This document shows positions 25,279 through 33,344 of a stretch of DNA of 43,443 bases, one piece after another. The stretch lies in the NCBI RefSeq assembly GCF_001484765.1, contig NZ_LLXO01000037.1, positions 1 through 43,443 on the forward strand, given 5' to 3'. Below the pieces are notes generated by a model. It saw only the letters and a list, made by a program, of their open reading frames with translations, was not told where the DNA came from and did not search any database. The stretch's first letter is position 1, and each line of letters starts with the position of its first letter. Origin of the DNA: Entomohabitans teleogrylli. Its GTDB lineage: Bacteria > Pseudomonadota > Gammaproteobacteria > Enterobacterales > Enterobacteriaceae. The translations under genes were made by a program, and so were the position numbers.

Positions 25279-26612
25279 GTGCGCAGCACCGCAAACAGTT
25301 CAGGTTTCAGGTCGCCCATTGTTCCCGGCGCATAAATCATGCAGCACCCGGACTCCAGCATCGATTTAGCCGCGTCACTGTGCATATCCAGCGCAAAATA
25401 CTGGTTCTCCAGTCGCAGCGGCAGCGCCGCCGGAACTGAGGTCAGTGGCACCAGTGGAACACCGTTCAGCGCCACATTGATAAGCAGCGTGACGTCATCA
25501 GGCGCACCGATTTTGCAGACCAGCGGTAGCTGGTGCAGTACCTGATGCGCAGGCAGAGAGGAACGGACGGACAGGTAAAAATCGGCCTCTTCCCGCAGGC
25601 GCGGATCGTGCAGGTCTGCTTTCCAGCGGTTGCCCGGCAGGGATTCCAGATCCAGCGCGATCACCCGTGACGGCAGGCTGGCTTCCAGCAGTTCGCTGAG
25701 CAGGGAGAAAAGTGGCGGAAAGACAGTGGACGGCGATTCGTGGACATAGGGCGGGACGGCGCTGACGTTATGTTCAAGGGAAAACGTCAGCAGCGCCCCG
25801 GCAAGCCTCGCCAGCTCCCGCCAGACCAGTTCGGGATGAACTGCCGGGTAGCGCAGGAAATCACTCAGCACCGGCTCAGCGGAATTAAGCGCGTTAAGCA
25901 GCCAGAACAGGGAGACATCGGCGACGGCAAAGTCCGCCATGCGCTGGTTGCTTTCCCGGCGCATCGCCATCAGACGCTGGCACTTCGCCCGCAACTGCAA
26001 CAGCAGCGTGTCCAGACGCTGTACCAGTCCGTCATGGGCGTTAAACGCCAGCAATGGCGGAATATAGCCCTCATCCTGTTTCCAGTTGCCCTGAACATCC
26101 CGCACCAGACGCGCCAGTGGGCAGGTGATGTAATCCTGATTGTTATCATGAGCAAAGCGCAGGGACAGCGCATGACGCTCAACGGCCATATCTTCACTGT
26201 CACTACCGTAGATATCCTGCACCTTTTGCCATTCCTGACGATAGCGCAGCGGTCTTTCAGTCTGCTCACCCTGACCGAGATTACCGCCGTTACCATGCGC
26301 AAGCGGGAGCGCCAGCAGAACAACCGCGCTGTCGTTCGTCAGCGCGCGCAGATCGCAGGCGAGCGGCAGAACATCGCTCACGTCAGAATCGATCAGCGTG
26401 CCATCAGCAAAACGCAGGCGTACTGCCTGCGTTTTCAGCTTTCCGAGCGTCAGGGCATCGCGGTCAAAGATCACATTCGCGATCCCCCACGGATGACGAA
26501 TACAAAGTTGTGCAATGCTGTCATTACTGAACGCTTCCCAGCGGGCCTGCTGCTGAAACTGCTGAGAAGACAGGAATGTCCCCTCAGCCCACAGTGGTCG
26601 ATGAATTTTCAT
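25275..26612 (-). CDS. tssK: T6SS baseplate protein TssK
   Basis: 445 residues starting MKIHRPLWAEGTFLSSQQFQQQ, close to the invariant opening of TssK (ImpJ/VasE, DUF876), with SLRFAHDNNQDYITCPLARL and QRLMAMRRE. TssK trimers link the baseplate to the TssJLM membrane complex. It lies 17 nt after tssC and overlaps tssL. Confidence 0.95.
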   Translation of the reverse strand: MKIHRPLWAEGTFLSSQQFQQQARWEAFSNDSIAQLCIRHPWGIANVIFDRDALTLGKLKTQAVRLRFADGTLIDSDVSDVLPLACDLRALTNDSAVVLLALPLAHGNGGNLGQGEQTERPLRYRQEWQKVQDIYGSDSEDMAVERHALSLRFAHDNNQDYITCPLARLVRDVQGNWKQDEGYIPPLLAFNAHDGLVQRLDTLLLQLRAKCQRLMAMRRESNQRMADFAVADVSLFWLLNALNSAEPVLSDFLRYPAVHPELVWRELARLAGALLTFSLEHNVSAVPPYVHESPSTVFPPLFSLLSELLEASLPSRVIALDLESLPGNRWKADLHDPRLREEADFYLSVRSSLPAHQVLHQLPLVCKIGAPDDVTLLINVALNGVPLVPLTSVPAALPLRLENQYFALDMHSDAAKSMLESGCCMIYAPGTMGDLKPELFAVLRT

Positions 26613-26629
26613 ATCACACCACGGCCCGG

Positions 26630-28168
26630 TCAGGCTTTCGCTTTCGGCATCTGGGAAACCAGTGACAGGTTGATATCCATCCCTTCAATCTGGAAATGCG
26701 GCACGGCAAAGAGTCTGACGCGGAAGAAGCCCGGATTGTCCTCAATATCTTCCACGATAACCTTACCGTCGCGCAGCGGGTGAGAAGCCTGCAGTTCATC
26801 TCCCGGATCGGTCATCTCCGTCACCAGCGTGCGGATCCAGGTGTTCAGTTCCAGTTCCAGCACGCGTCTGTCTTTGGTGGTACCGATATTCTCGCGCTGG
26901 ATGATTTTCAGGTAATGCGCAATGCGGGACAGCAGGAAGATGTAGGGCAAACGGGCGTTAATACGGCTGTTGGCAGTGGCGTCAGCGGTATCATACAACG
27001 CCGGTTTCTGGGCGGAGTTTGCCGAGAAGAAGCAGGCGTAATCGCGATTCTTATAATAAGAGAGCGGAATAAAGCCAAGGTTGGCAAATTCAAATTCGCG
27101 GGTTTCCGGGATCATCACTTCGGACGGAATTTTGACCTGATTGCCGGTGCCGAGATCGTAAAGATGGATTGGCAGATCGGCCACTGCGCCACCTGCCTGT
27201 GGACCACGGATCTGCACACACCAGCCATTATTCACAAAGCTCTTCACCATATTGGCGGCAAAAGCGAACGAGGCGTTTGTCCACAGGTACTTTTCGTGAT
27301 CCGGACCTTTGACTTCTTCCACATAGTTAAAGCTGCGTACCGGCACCGTGTCCGGCCCGTACGGCAGACGCCCCAGTACGCGCGGCATCACTAATCCCAC
27401 GTAGCGGCTGTCATCCGTATCGCGGAACGATTTCCATTTAATATATTCTGCGCGGTCAAAGTAGTTGCCGATATCTTTAATCGCGGCGACTTCTTCCATC
27501 GAGTTTTTAAGGAAGAATTTCGGTCCGACGGAACCGATAAAAGGCATATGGGAAGCGGCAGACACTCTGGAAATATTGCGCAGCAGGGCAATATCCTGCG
27601 GGCTGTTATCAAATTCATAGCTGGAAATTAATGAGGCAACAGGTTCGCCACCCGGCGTATCGTACTCCTGAATGTATGTATGACGATATAAACCGCTCTG
27701 AATGATTTCCGGGGAGTCGTCGAAATCCTGACGCAGATGCTCTTTGCTGATATCCAGCAATTCAATTCTGACATTTTTGCGAAAATCAGTGCGCTGTACG
27801 ACGAACCATGTGCCGCGCCACAGCGACTCGACTTTCTGGAATTCAGGATGGTGCATGACCGCATCAAGCTGCTTACTGATTTTCTGATCCAAATCGTCGA
27901 TATGAAAATCCAGCAGGCTCTTGTCGAGCTTGACCACGTTCTCGCCTGATTTCGCCAGACAGGAAAGCAGAACGTGAATCGCCGCTGTCACGCGCTCATC
28001 GGGTGAGGCATCCGCCAGTGTTTCGCTGTTTTGCCATGAATCTATTTCCTGAATGAAAGACACCGGGGTTAAATTAATTTTATCAAACAGGGACTGATAA
28101 ACGCCGCCGGACTCAGTGGTGGTCAGTGTTGCAGTTTCAGAGGTGGCATGTTCTTGTTGTACAGACAT
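26630..28168 (-). CDS. tssC: T6SS sheath large subunit TssC
   Basis: About 512 residues with TssC (EvpB/VipB, PF05943) motifs: VQRTDFRKNVRIELLDISKE, YEFDNSPQDIALLRNISRVS, FIGSVGPKFF, VLGRLPYG and GWCVQIRGPQAGG. With TssB it forms the contractile sheath. I chose the second of two nearby ATGs (28168; MSVQQEH), which has AAGGA at a better distance; 28174 is also possible. It is the second gene of the operon, after tssB. Confidence 0.97.
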   Translation of the reverse strand: MSVQQEHATSETATLTTTESGGVYQSLFDKINLTPVSFIQEIDSWQNSETLADASPDERVTAAIHVLLSCLAKSGENVVKLDKSLLDFHIDDLDQKISKQLDAVMHHPEFQKVESLWRGTWFVVQRTDFRKNVRIELLDISKEHLRQDFDDSPEIIQSGLYRHTYIQEYDTPGGEPVASLISSYEFDNSPQDIALLRNISRVSAASHMPFIGSVGPKFFLKNSMEEVAAIKDIGNYFDRAEYIKWKSFRDTDDSRYVGLVMPRVLGRLPYGPDTVPVRSFNYVEEVKGPDHEKYLWTNASFAFAANMVKSFVNNGWCVQIRGPQAGGAVADLPIHLYDLGTGNQVKIPSEVMIPETREFEFANLGFIPLSYYKNRDYACFFSANSAQKPALYDTADATANSRINARLPYIFLLSRIAHYLKIIQRENIGTTKDRRVLELELNTWIRTLVTEMTDPGDELQASHPLRDGKVIVEDIEDNPGFFRVRLFAVPHFQIEGMDINLSLVSQMPKAKA

Positions 28169-28226
28169 CAGCATTTCCTTTTCAGTGATCCTTTCTTCTC
28201 CGGTTTAACCTGAATATCACTTCGGG

Positions 28227-28727
28227 TTAAACGTTCTCCTGCGGCGCAATTTTCGCCAGCTCATCACGCAGTTCTGAACTGAGCGTTGGGTCTTTCAGGA
28301 TATTTTCCAGTTCACGACGAAACGTCGCGTTATCCAGCAGATTGGATTTCAGGTCACGTAATAAATTGCGCATAGCGAGTAATACACGAAGCTGTGGGAT
28401 ATTTTTTGCTACCTGTTCGGGTTCAAAATCTTTCAGGCTTTTAAATTCAAGCGCGATATTTTGTTCATTACCGGTTCCACTTAGAGTGTCCTCTACTGTT
28501 AAATTAACTGCAGGCGAGAACTCAGCCATAACGCTGTTGAAGTTGTTTTTATTGATATCAACCTTGTCCCGTTCGGACAGCGGACGTTGCTCTTTCCCGT
28601 TACTGTAATCGCCAACAGCAAGAAGCTTGAGGGGGAGTTCAACTTTCTTTTTGGCATTGCCTGTATGCAGGTCAAGCTTGATATTTACACGAGCGGCGGG
28701 AACTTCATTCTGGAAACTGTCGGCCAT
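28227..28727 (-). CDS. tssB: T6SS sheath small subunit TssB
   Basis: About 166 residues of the IglA/VipA family (PF05591): VNIKLDLHTGNAKKKVELPLKLLAVGDYS, FNSVMAEFSPAVNLTVEDTL and QLRVLLAMRNLLRDLKSNLLDN. It binds TssC to form the sheath. I use the ATG at 28727, preceded by GAGGAAAAG; an upstream ATG at 28754 has no clear ribosome-binding site. It is the first gene of the T6SS block, so the main promoter should lie in the 0.7 kb upstream. Confidence 0.95.
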   Translation of the reverse strand: MADSFQNEVPAARVNIKLDLHTGNAKKKVELPLKLLAVGDYSNGKEQRPLSERDKVDINKNNFNSVMAEFSPAVNLTVEDTLSGTGNEQNIALEFKSLKDFEPEQVAKNIPQLRVLLAMRNLLRDLKSNLLDNATFRRELENILKDPTLSSELRDELAKIAPQENV

Positions 28728-29425
28728 ATCCTTTTCCTCATCATCCACTTTCATCAGGAGTGCGAAATAATCACGCGTGTGACTACCCCATAAGGATTAT
28801 GACTATATAAAGATAAAAAACAAGAACAAATATAGAGACAGAAATATCATTTATAACCTCGGTGAATATTTTAAACTCGTATCTCAGAATAATATTATTT
28901 GAGAATAATATCTCATTCTTAGATATTTCAATCTGTTAACCGGGTGGTTAAGTTGGATCATGCATATGCCGGCATAAAAATATGGAAAAATAAGCAGATA
29001 TACATCTCAAAATTTTATTTTTCAGAATGCGGAAGGGCCATTAATTCGCTTGGATGTATTTGTCATGTGAATGTATTTTTCGGACCCAATAAAAAATGAT
29101 GTTTACGTATAAATTAATATAGTGAATGTGGTGGCTGCAAAAACATAAAAATAAAGTATGGTACACGGATTAGACCGTGTTATGCAAAAGATATTGGTGC
29201 AATACCCCGATTTATTTCATTTTTACAAACTTCTTAAACGAGTAGTGGTTTGTTTGTGATATTAAAATCTAATCCATTCAGTGGTGGAGACCTTAAAGCC
29301 GGTTTGTTTACAGGGTGAAACTTGTGGAATTTTTTTCAGACAAGAACAGTTTTTCCTTTCTGTACCCGTTGCATTCAGGTAATTTTGCTTTCGCAACGAA
29401 CTGCCCTTCGGGCAGCCCTTACGCT
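28728..29425. promoter_or_regulatory. AT-rich intergenic region upstream of tssB
   Basis: About 700 bp without a convincing gene. It is strongly AT-rich near tssB, the kind of DNA bound by H-NS. Visible structures are a 12 bp palindrome AATAATATTATT (about 28889-28900), the inverted repeat TTAACC-gggt-GGTTAA (28936-28951) and the palindrome ATGCCGGCAT (28966-28975), all possible operators. A GC-rich hairpin CTGCCC-ttc-GGGCAG lies at 29401-29415. I could not pick out one convincing sigma-70 or sigma-54 promoter. Confidence 0.5.
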
Positions 29426-29740
29426 TCATGACCTGCAAGAAGCGCCTGATGAATCAGGACGGTCGCCTTTACCGGTGCAGACCTCAGAAAACGCCGGCCG
29501 CGGTTCACTGCGACAGAGGCTTAGCGATACAAAAACAAATCCCTTTAACCGTGCCAGTTTGCTGGTCAAAATTTCTACAGCACCGGAAACATCCCGGTCA
29601 ATTCGCACATTTGCTAACAGCCAGTGTCTTCTGTCTTTACGGGCTGCGGCCTGCATTGCCGTAAGGCTTTGCTGCCGCGTGGCCGTAAAACTGCACCAGA
29701 AACGCAATGTTAAAACACTGCACCAGTGCCAGTGCGTCAC
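29426..29740 (-). CDS. small Icd/ash-like ORF typical of P4-like elements (tentative)
   Basis: A 104-codon frame from a GTG, with FWCSFTATRQQSLTAMQAAA near the N-terminus. From memory this resembles the short, poorly characterised 'host cell division inhibitor Icd-like' or 'ash' ORFs of P4-like islands, but I cannot confirm it. The frame stays open upstream of the GTG as far as a TGA near 29803. It repeats the W-C-[SR] pattern because the CTGGTGCAG repeats are read in the same frame. The overlapping plus-strand frames are less protein-like. It could also be non-coding repeat DNA. Confidence 0.35.
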   Translation of the reverse strand: MTHWHWCSVLTLRFWCSFTATRQQSLTAMQAAARKDRRHWLLANVRIDRDVSGAVEILTSKLARLKGFVFVSLSLCRSEPRPAFSEVCTGKGDRPDSSGASCRS

Positions 29741-29813
29741 TTTAACCGCGCAGAGCGGGAAAGTGACGCACGCAAGCCCTTTCGACCTGCACCAGAAAAC
29801 TCAACTGCGCCAG
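29691..29813 (-). repeat. four copies of the nonamer CTGGYGCAG, minus orientation
   Basis: Exact copies, read on the plus strand as CTGCRCCAG, lie at 29691-29699, 29718-29726, 29787-29795 and 29805-29813. Three carry CTGCACCAG and one CTGCGCCAG. The same word recurs in the opposite orientation in and after the neighbouring recombinase gene. Confidence 0.75.
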
Positions 29814-30076
29814 CTCATGGCTGGATTCTGACACCGGCTTTTCAGGCCATTTACCCATAAGGAGAACATGAACCGATACCGGGGCGGATCAGGACGATCC
29901 GGGGGATGACCCGCGCAAGCGGGCGGCTGCTCTGAGAGCACAACCGAAGCCCCACCACACCTCAACGGCTGCCGCCCCGACAAAAAACAGGGGCTATCGG
30001 CCTGTGCGCCGGGGAAAGCTGTATCAGTGTTGAGTTTTTGGGGGTGAGTTTGCGGCAATCATGAAAGGGGGAGAAT

Positions 30077-30871
30077 ATGGGGATTCTGGAGCAGGAAATG
30101 AAGCGACTGGCACAGCAGGCAAGCGGCAGCCATAAGACCGTTCACGACCGCATTAAGCTGGCGCAGCGGTTTTGTGAACGTCTGGTTCTGGCGCAGAACG
30201 TACAAATCCGCCGGGTGGAGCAGCTTAAGGCGCGGCATATTGAAGGCTATGTCCGTGAACGACTGGCGCAGAGTGAGCGACTGAATAACCGCTCGCTGGG
30301 CCTGTCTGGCGCATCCCGTGACGGTACGAAGCAGGCCATAATGCCGGAACATTACCACCATGTGCTGGAAACCGCCCATGCAAAAGATCCGGGGATGGCA
30401 GCGGCGCTGGAACTCTCAAGGCTGATGGGCCTGCGTTCGCAGGAGGTGGTGCAAAACGTACAGTCGCTGAAAACGTGGAAACAGGTGCTGGATCGCGGTG
30501 AGTCCCGGTTAATGGTGGTTTTCGGCACCAAAGGTGGACGGCCCCGCGAGACAATTATTCTTGATGCTGTCGCTGTCAGAAAAGCGCTGGATAATGCGCT
30601 GGCTGTGTCAGAAGATCACCACGGCAGGCTGATAGATAAACCCGACCTGAAAAGCGCGATGAAATACTGGCACAGCCAGGCGGCGGGCCTTGGTTTAACT
30701 GGCGCATATCCCCCGCACTCGTTGCGCTATGCCTGGGCGCAGGATGCGATCCGTCACTATCTGGCGCAGGGTTACAGCGAAAAAGAAGCGCTGGCGATGA
30801 CGGCGATGGATCTGGGCCATGGCGACGGGCGCGGGCGGTATGTGGCGCAGGTTTACGGGAGGAGAGATTGA
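30077..30871 (+). CDS. integrase-domain protein (Integrase_1-like tyrosine recombinase)
   Basis: 264 residues behind GGGGGAG. An N-terminal helical DNA-binding part (VHDRIKLAQRFCERLV) is followed by a catalytic-type domain. The first conserved arginine is in SRLMGLRSQEVV, a lysine in VFGTKGGRPRE, then HSLRYAWAQ (H-x-x-R), DLGHGDGRG and a final tyrosine in YVAQVYGRRD. These are the tyrosine-recombinase residues in order. From memory it fits the prophage-type Integrase_1 family rather than P4 integrases. Its job is unknown. It sits between repeat arrays (nonamers and 61-62 bp palindromes) that could be its targets. The gene contains four CTGGCGCAG copies, read as Leu-Ala-Gln. Confidence 0.75.
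   Translation: MGILEQEMKRLAQQASGSHKTVHDRIKLAQRFCERLVLAQNVQIRRVEQLKARHIEGYVRERLAQSERLNNRSLGLSGASRDGTKQAIMPEHYHHVLETAHAKDPGMAAALELSRLMGLRSQEVVQNVQSLKTWKQVLDRGESRLMVVFGTKGGRPRETIILDAVAVRKALDNALAVSEDHHGRLIDKPDLKSAMKYWHSQAAGLGLTGAYPPHSLRYAWAQDAIRHYLAQGYSEKEALAMTAMDLGHGDGRGRYVAQVYGRRD
30158..30769 (+). repeat. CTGGCGCAG copies inside the recombinase gene
   Basis: Exact copies at 30158-30166, 30188-30196, 30263-30271 and 30761-30769, with near matches (CTGGCGCAT) at about 30305 and 30697. All are in plus orientation and encode LAQ, so coding constraint may explain part of the enrichment. Confidence 0.6.
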
Positions 30872-31009
30872 TTGACAAACAATAATAGTTTTTAACTCGT
30901 AAAATATGATTATTAATCGGTATATGGGTGATTTTATGACAGTTGTCATAAAATATACGGACAAGCAGGCGCGGCTAATTGATAGTCGTTACCTTGAAGA
31001 GATTGTGTT

Positions 31010-31070
31010 ATTCATCGATTTTCACCCCAAATTATTTGCCACAAATAATTTGGGGTGATTTCCTATTAAT
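31010..31070. repeat. palindromic element, copy 1
   Basis: 61 bp. Outer arms are ATTCATCGATTTTC on the left and, read in reverse complement, ATTAATAGGAAATC on the right. The inner stem is 15 bp, perfect (31023-31037 with 31043-31057), around the loop GCCAC. Outer arms pair with fixed mismatches and a T-rich internal loop, as in the other three copies. Confidence 0.75.
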
Positions 31071-31078
31071 TTTGCGTT

Positions 31079-31140
31079 ATTCATCGGTTTTCGTACAAAA
31101 AATTTTGGAGGCAAAATTTTTTGTACGCTTTCCTATCAAC
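31079..31140. repeat. palindromic element, copy 2
   Basis: 62 bp. Arms are ATTCATCGGTTTTC and, reversed, GTTGATAGGAAAGC. The inner stem is 16 bp, perfect (31092-31107 with 31112-31127), around the loop GAGG. The inner stem sequence is unlike that of copy 1. It starts 69 bp after copy 1. Confidence 0.75.
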
Positions 31141-31253
31141 ACTGACAGGAACAATAATCACTGACTATTAAGATCGTAATTATTTATGATAGATCAATTA
31201 GTTATGTTTATGTGAATCATTTTTAATAGCCATCACGTTATAAAATACCTTTT

Positions 31254-31315
31254 ATTCATCGTTTTTCACCGAAAAAATTTCTACGTAGAAATTTTTTGTA
31301 CAGTTTCCTCTCAAT
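31254..31315. repeat. palindromic element, copy 3
   Basis: 62 bp. The left arm is ATTCATCGTTTTTC and the reversed right arm begins ATTGAGAGGAAAC. The inner part is a 26 bp perfect palindrome without a loop (31272-31297). The segment between the arms and the inner stem is less well paired than in copies 1 and 2. Confidence 0.7.
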
Positions 31316-31353
31316 AACTCCCCTTGTGAACGGTTTAGACTATTAACAGGTCT

Positions 31354-31613
31354 CTGGTGCAGCAGTATATTGATTTTACTGATGATTGCGCCAGTAAAAG
31401 GGAAAGGCCGGAAAGGGTAAGGGGCGGGTTAAGGGTAACAGCGCCAGACCGGAAAAGGCCAAAGGGCTTAAAAGGCTAAAGCTGGCGCAGATTGTATATC
31501 CGATGATGCCTGGCGCAGTCCTGCCGTATACGGCGATGGCATGCTGGTGCAGATAAACTGTGACAGTGAACTGGTGCAACTCTGATGTGCTGGTGAGTCA
31601 GTTTCTGGTGCAG
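31354..31613 (+). repeat. cluster of CTGGYGCAG nonamers, plus orientation
   Basis: Exact copies at 31354-31362, 31482-31490, 31510-31518, 31544-31552 and 31605-31613, with a one-mismatch copy at 31571-31579. No convincing gene covers this stretch. It lies between palindrome copies 3 and 4. Confidence 0.7.
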
Positions 31614-31686
31614 ATTGTCTGGCTGTGCTCACCAGAAATTCTTTATCATGAATAATTTTTGATACTTACCTGTTGATTCGTGAAAT

Positions 31687-31748
31687 ATTGATAGGTTTTC
31701 ATGCAAAATTATTCTACATCGAATAATTTTGTACGCTTTCCGATTAAT
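31687..31748. repeat. palindromic element, copy 4
   Basis: 62 bp. The left arm is ATTGATAGGTTTTC and the reversed right arm ATTAATCGGAAAGC, so the two arm variants seen in copies 1-3 are swapped here. The inner stem CAAAATTATTC / GAATAATTTTG (31704-31714, 31721-31731) is perfect. A diverged half-copy may lie just before it, at about 31650-31680. Confidence 0.7.
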
Positions 31749-31781
31749 AACTAAAAAATTGAAGGAAAAACCGTTCAATAC

Positions 31782-31818
31782 AAAAAGCAGATCCGGATTC
31801 AATCAGGATCTGCTTTTT
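31782..31818. terminator. bidirectional rho-independent terminator
   Basis: A perfect 13 bp stem AAAAAGCAGATCC / GGATCTGCTTTTT around an 11-base loop, with T-runs on both strands. It separates the repeat region from the end of the P4-type integrase gene and could stop transcription from both sides. Confidence 0.85.
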
Positions 31819-31848
31819 CATTATTCAACAAATGACGCAATGGCAGGC

Positions 31849-31941
31849 TCAGGCCACCTTACGCTGCTGCGCATAAATATATAGCGCAGCGTCCCCCTCG
31901 CAGCTCACGTCCAGATAAGGCGAGTCACTTTGTTCATTTGT
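31849..31941 (-). pseudogene. 30-codon C-terminal remnant after the integrase
   Basis: An open frame without a start, ending SPYLDVSCEGDAALYIYAQQ plus a few residues, overlapping the end of the integrase gene by a few bases. It reads like the tail of a small globular protein and is preceded by a stop. It probably marks a past deletion or recombination at this border. Confidence 0.35.
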
Positions 31942-33151
31942 TTACCCCATACATTGCGGGTAAAGTCGAACTTACCTGTTTTCCCCACCATACCATTACT
32001 TCAACCCGTTGCTCAAGGTAGGTCGAGCGGTTATAAGCTGCGCGTGTTTTGTCACTTTGAACATGAGCAAGTACAGCTTCGATAACATCAGGGGAAAAAC
32101 CGGCTTCATTCATGGCGGTACTACCGATAGCCCGAAAACCATGTGACACCAGTTCTCCCTTATAGCCGATCCGTTTAAGCGCAGCGTTAACAGTCTGGCG
32201 ATGCATTGAACGATCAAGGTGAATACGGCCTGGAAACAAAAAGCGCGAATTCTGACTCAGCGGTTTTAATTGCTCTAGAATCCATAGTGCTTCTGGCAAT
32301 AATGGGATCTGGTGTTCACGGCGTTTCTTCATCCGTTCTTTAGGAATTGTCCAGACCTTTTTGCCCATATCAATTTCCGACCATTCGGCTTCTGCCGCTT
32401 CAACAGGACGTGTTAATGTCAGTAACTGCCATTTAATCAGATATCGGGTTAACAGCCCCAAATTGGTTGTTTCAATTCGACGTGTTAGCTCAGGTATACG
32501 TTCAGGGCGGATAGTCGGCATATGCTCTGTCTGCGGTTTTTTAAACACCTGTCCAACACGAGAAAGCGGGTTAGCTTCTATAAGCCTCAGATTGACAGCA
32601 AACTCCATAATTTCGTTAACGCGTTGTATAAGGCGGCTCAGGGTTTCAAGTGCTCCCCGAACTTCGACGGGTTTTAACGCTGTAATTAATGTTGGTGCTT
32701 TTATCTCGGCTACGGATAGGTCACCAAGCGCAGGAAATACATCACGCTCCAGCGATGACCAGATTTGCGTGGCGTGTTTTTCTGAAACAACCTCCCGTTT
32801 AACGTCATGCCATTTTCTAGCCACAACTGAGAAGCGGCTCTCTTCAGTTATTTTGGCCTGTGTTTTTGCTTCGCGTTCGAGATCTTTTGGGTCAATGCCT
32901 TTAGCCAGTAAAGAAAGATATTTCTGATGTTCAATACGTGCATCAGCAAGAGTAAGTTCGGGATAGGATCCCAGACTGACTTCTGTGCCTTTACCTGTTG
33001 ATGGACGCGTATAGCGAAATCGCCAGTATTTTTTGCCGGAAGGTTTCATTTGTAGGCACAAACCTTTGCCGTCAAACAGAAGATAGGGCTTGGTAGAGGG
33101 CTTTGCTTTCTGGATCTCAGAAGCGGAAAGTGGACGGGTTACAATTGCCAT
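31934..33151 (-). CDS. int: P4-type island integrase (tyrosine recombinase)
   Basis: 405 residues. The N-terminal DUF4102 arm-binding domain (SEIQKAKPSTKPYLLFDGKG, KKYWRFRYTRP) is followed by a core-binding helical domain and a catalytic domain. The catalytic domain has the arginine in LTLTRPVEAAEAEW, H-x-x-R in SHGFRAIGSTAMNE, the second histidine in VLAHVQSDK and the tyrosine in RAAYNRSTY. Such integrases insert islands at the 3' end of tRNA genes. It lies 274 bp from the tRNA-fMet 3' end and is read away from it. The domains and all catalytic residues are intact, so the enzyme may be active. Confidence 0.93.
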   Translation of the reverse strand: MAIVTRPLSASEIQKAKPSTKPYLLFDGKGLCLQMKPSGKKYWRFRYTRPSTGKGTEVSLGSYPELTLADARIEHQKYLSLLAKGIDPKDLEREAKTQAKITEESRFSVVARKWHDVKREVVSEKHATQIWSSLERDVFPALGDLSVAEIKAPTLITALKPVEVRGALETLSRLIQRVNEIMEFAVNLRLIEANPLSRVGQVFKKPQTEHMPTIRPERIPELTRRIETTNLGLLTRYLIKWQLLTLTRPVEAAEAEWSEIDMGKKVWTIPKERMKKRREHQIPLLPEALWILEQLKPLSQNSRFLFPGRIHLDRSMHRQTVNAALKRIGYKGELVSHGFRAIGSTAMNEAGFSPDVIEAVLAHVQSDKTRAAYNRSTYLEQRVEVMVWWGKQVSSTLPAMYGVNK

Positions 33152-33249
33152 CTTAACTCCTTAGAAAGATTCGGCCAGAGGCCGGTTTCAGAAGAACAGA
33201 TAGCTTGTAGGCTCCAGAATTTAATGAATTTTTTCCGCAAACAATTCAA

Positions 33250-33291
33250 AATGAGTGTATGAAATTAGTGGATCTCAACGGTACACTCATT
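33250..33291. promoter_or_regulatory. inverted repeat between int and the tRNA (possible arm sites)
   Basis: AATGAGTGTA (33250-33259) and TACACTCATT (33282-33291) form a perfect 10 bp inverted repeat with a 22 bp spacer. A related CTACTCATTG follows. The position between int and the attachment site suits integrase or excisionase arm sites, or int autoregulation. No gene lies in 33152-33424. Confidence 0.5.
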
Positions 33292-33344
33292 CGTCTACTC
33301 ATTGTCTCTGGCTTCCCTGAAACGGGTAAGGAAGTATAAGAACG

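Noticed and set aside
25740..26783. A 347-codon plus-strand frame
   Set aside because: It is antisense to tssK and the end of tssC; a shadow of real genes.
28885..28915. Fur box upstream of tssB
   Set aside because: The AT-rich palindrome resembles part of a Fur site, but the match to GATAATGATAATCATTATC is poor.
29322..29831. A 169-codon plus-strand frame overlapping the Icd-like ORF
   Set aside because: Cys- and Arg-rich composition, no plausible start signal, no domain.
31376..31579. A 67-codon minus-strand frame in the nonamer cluster
   Set aside because: It consists largely of the repeats themselves and has no ribosome-binding site.
31010..31748. CRISPR array
   Set aside because: The repeats are palindromes at uneven spacing (69, 175 and 433 bp between starts), with no constant spacers and no cas genes.
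31010..31748. Integron attC sites
   Set aside because: The folding is similar in logic, but the arms lack the GTTRRRY core and there is no integron-type integrase or cassette array.
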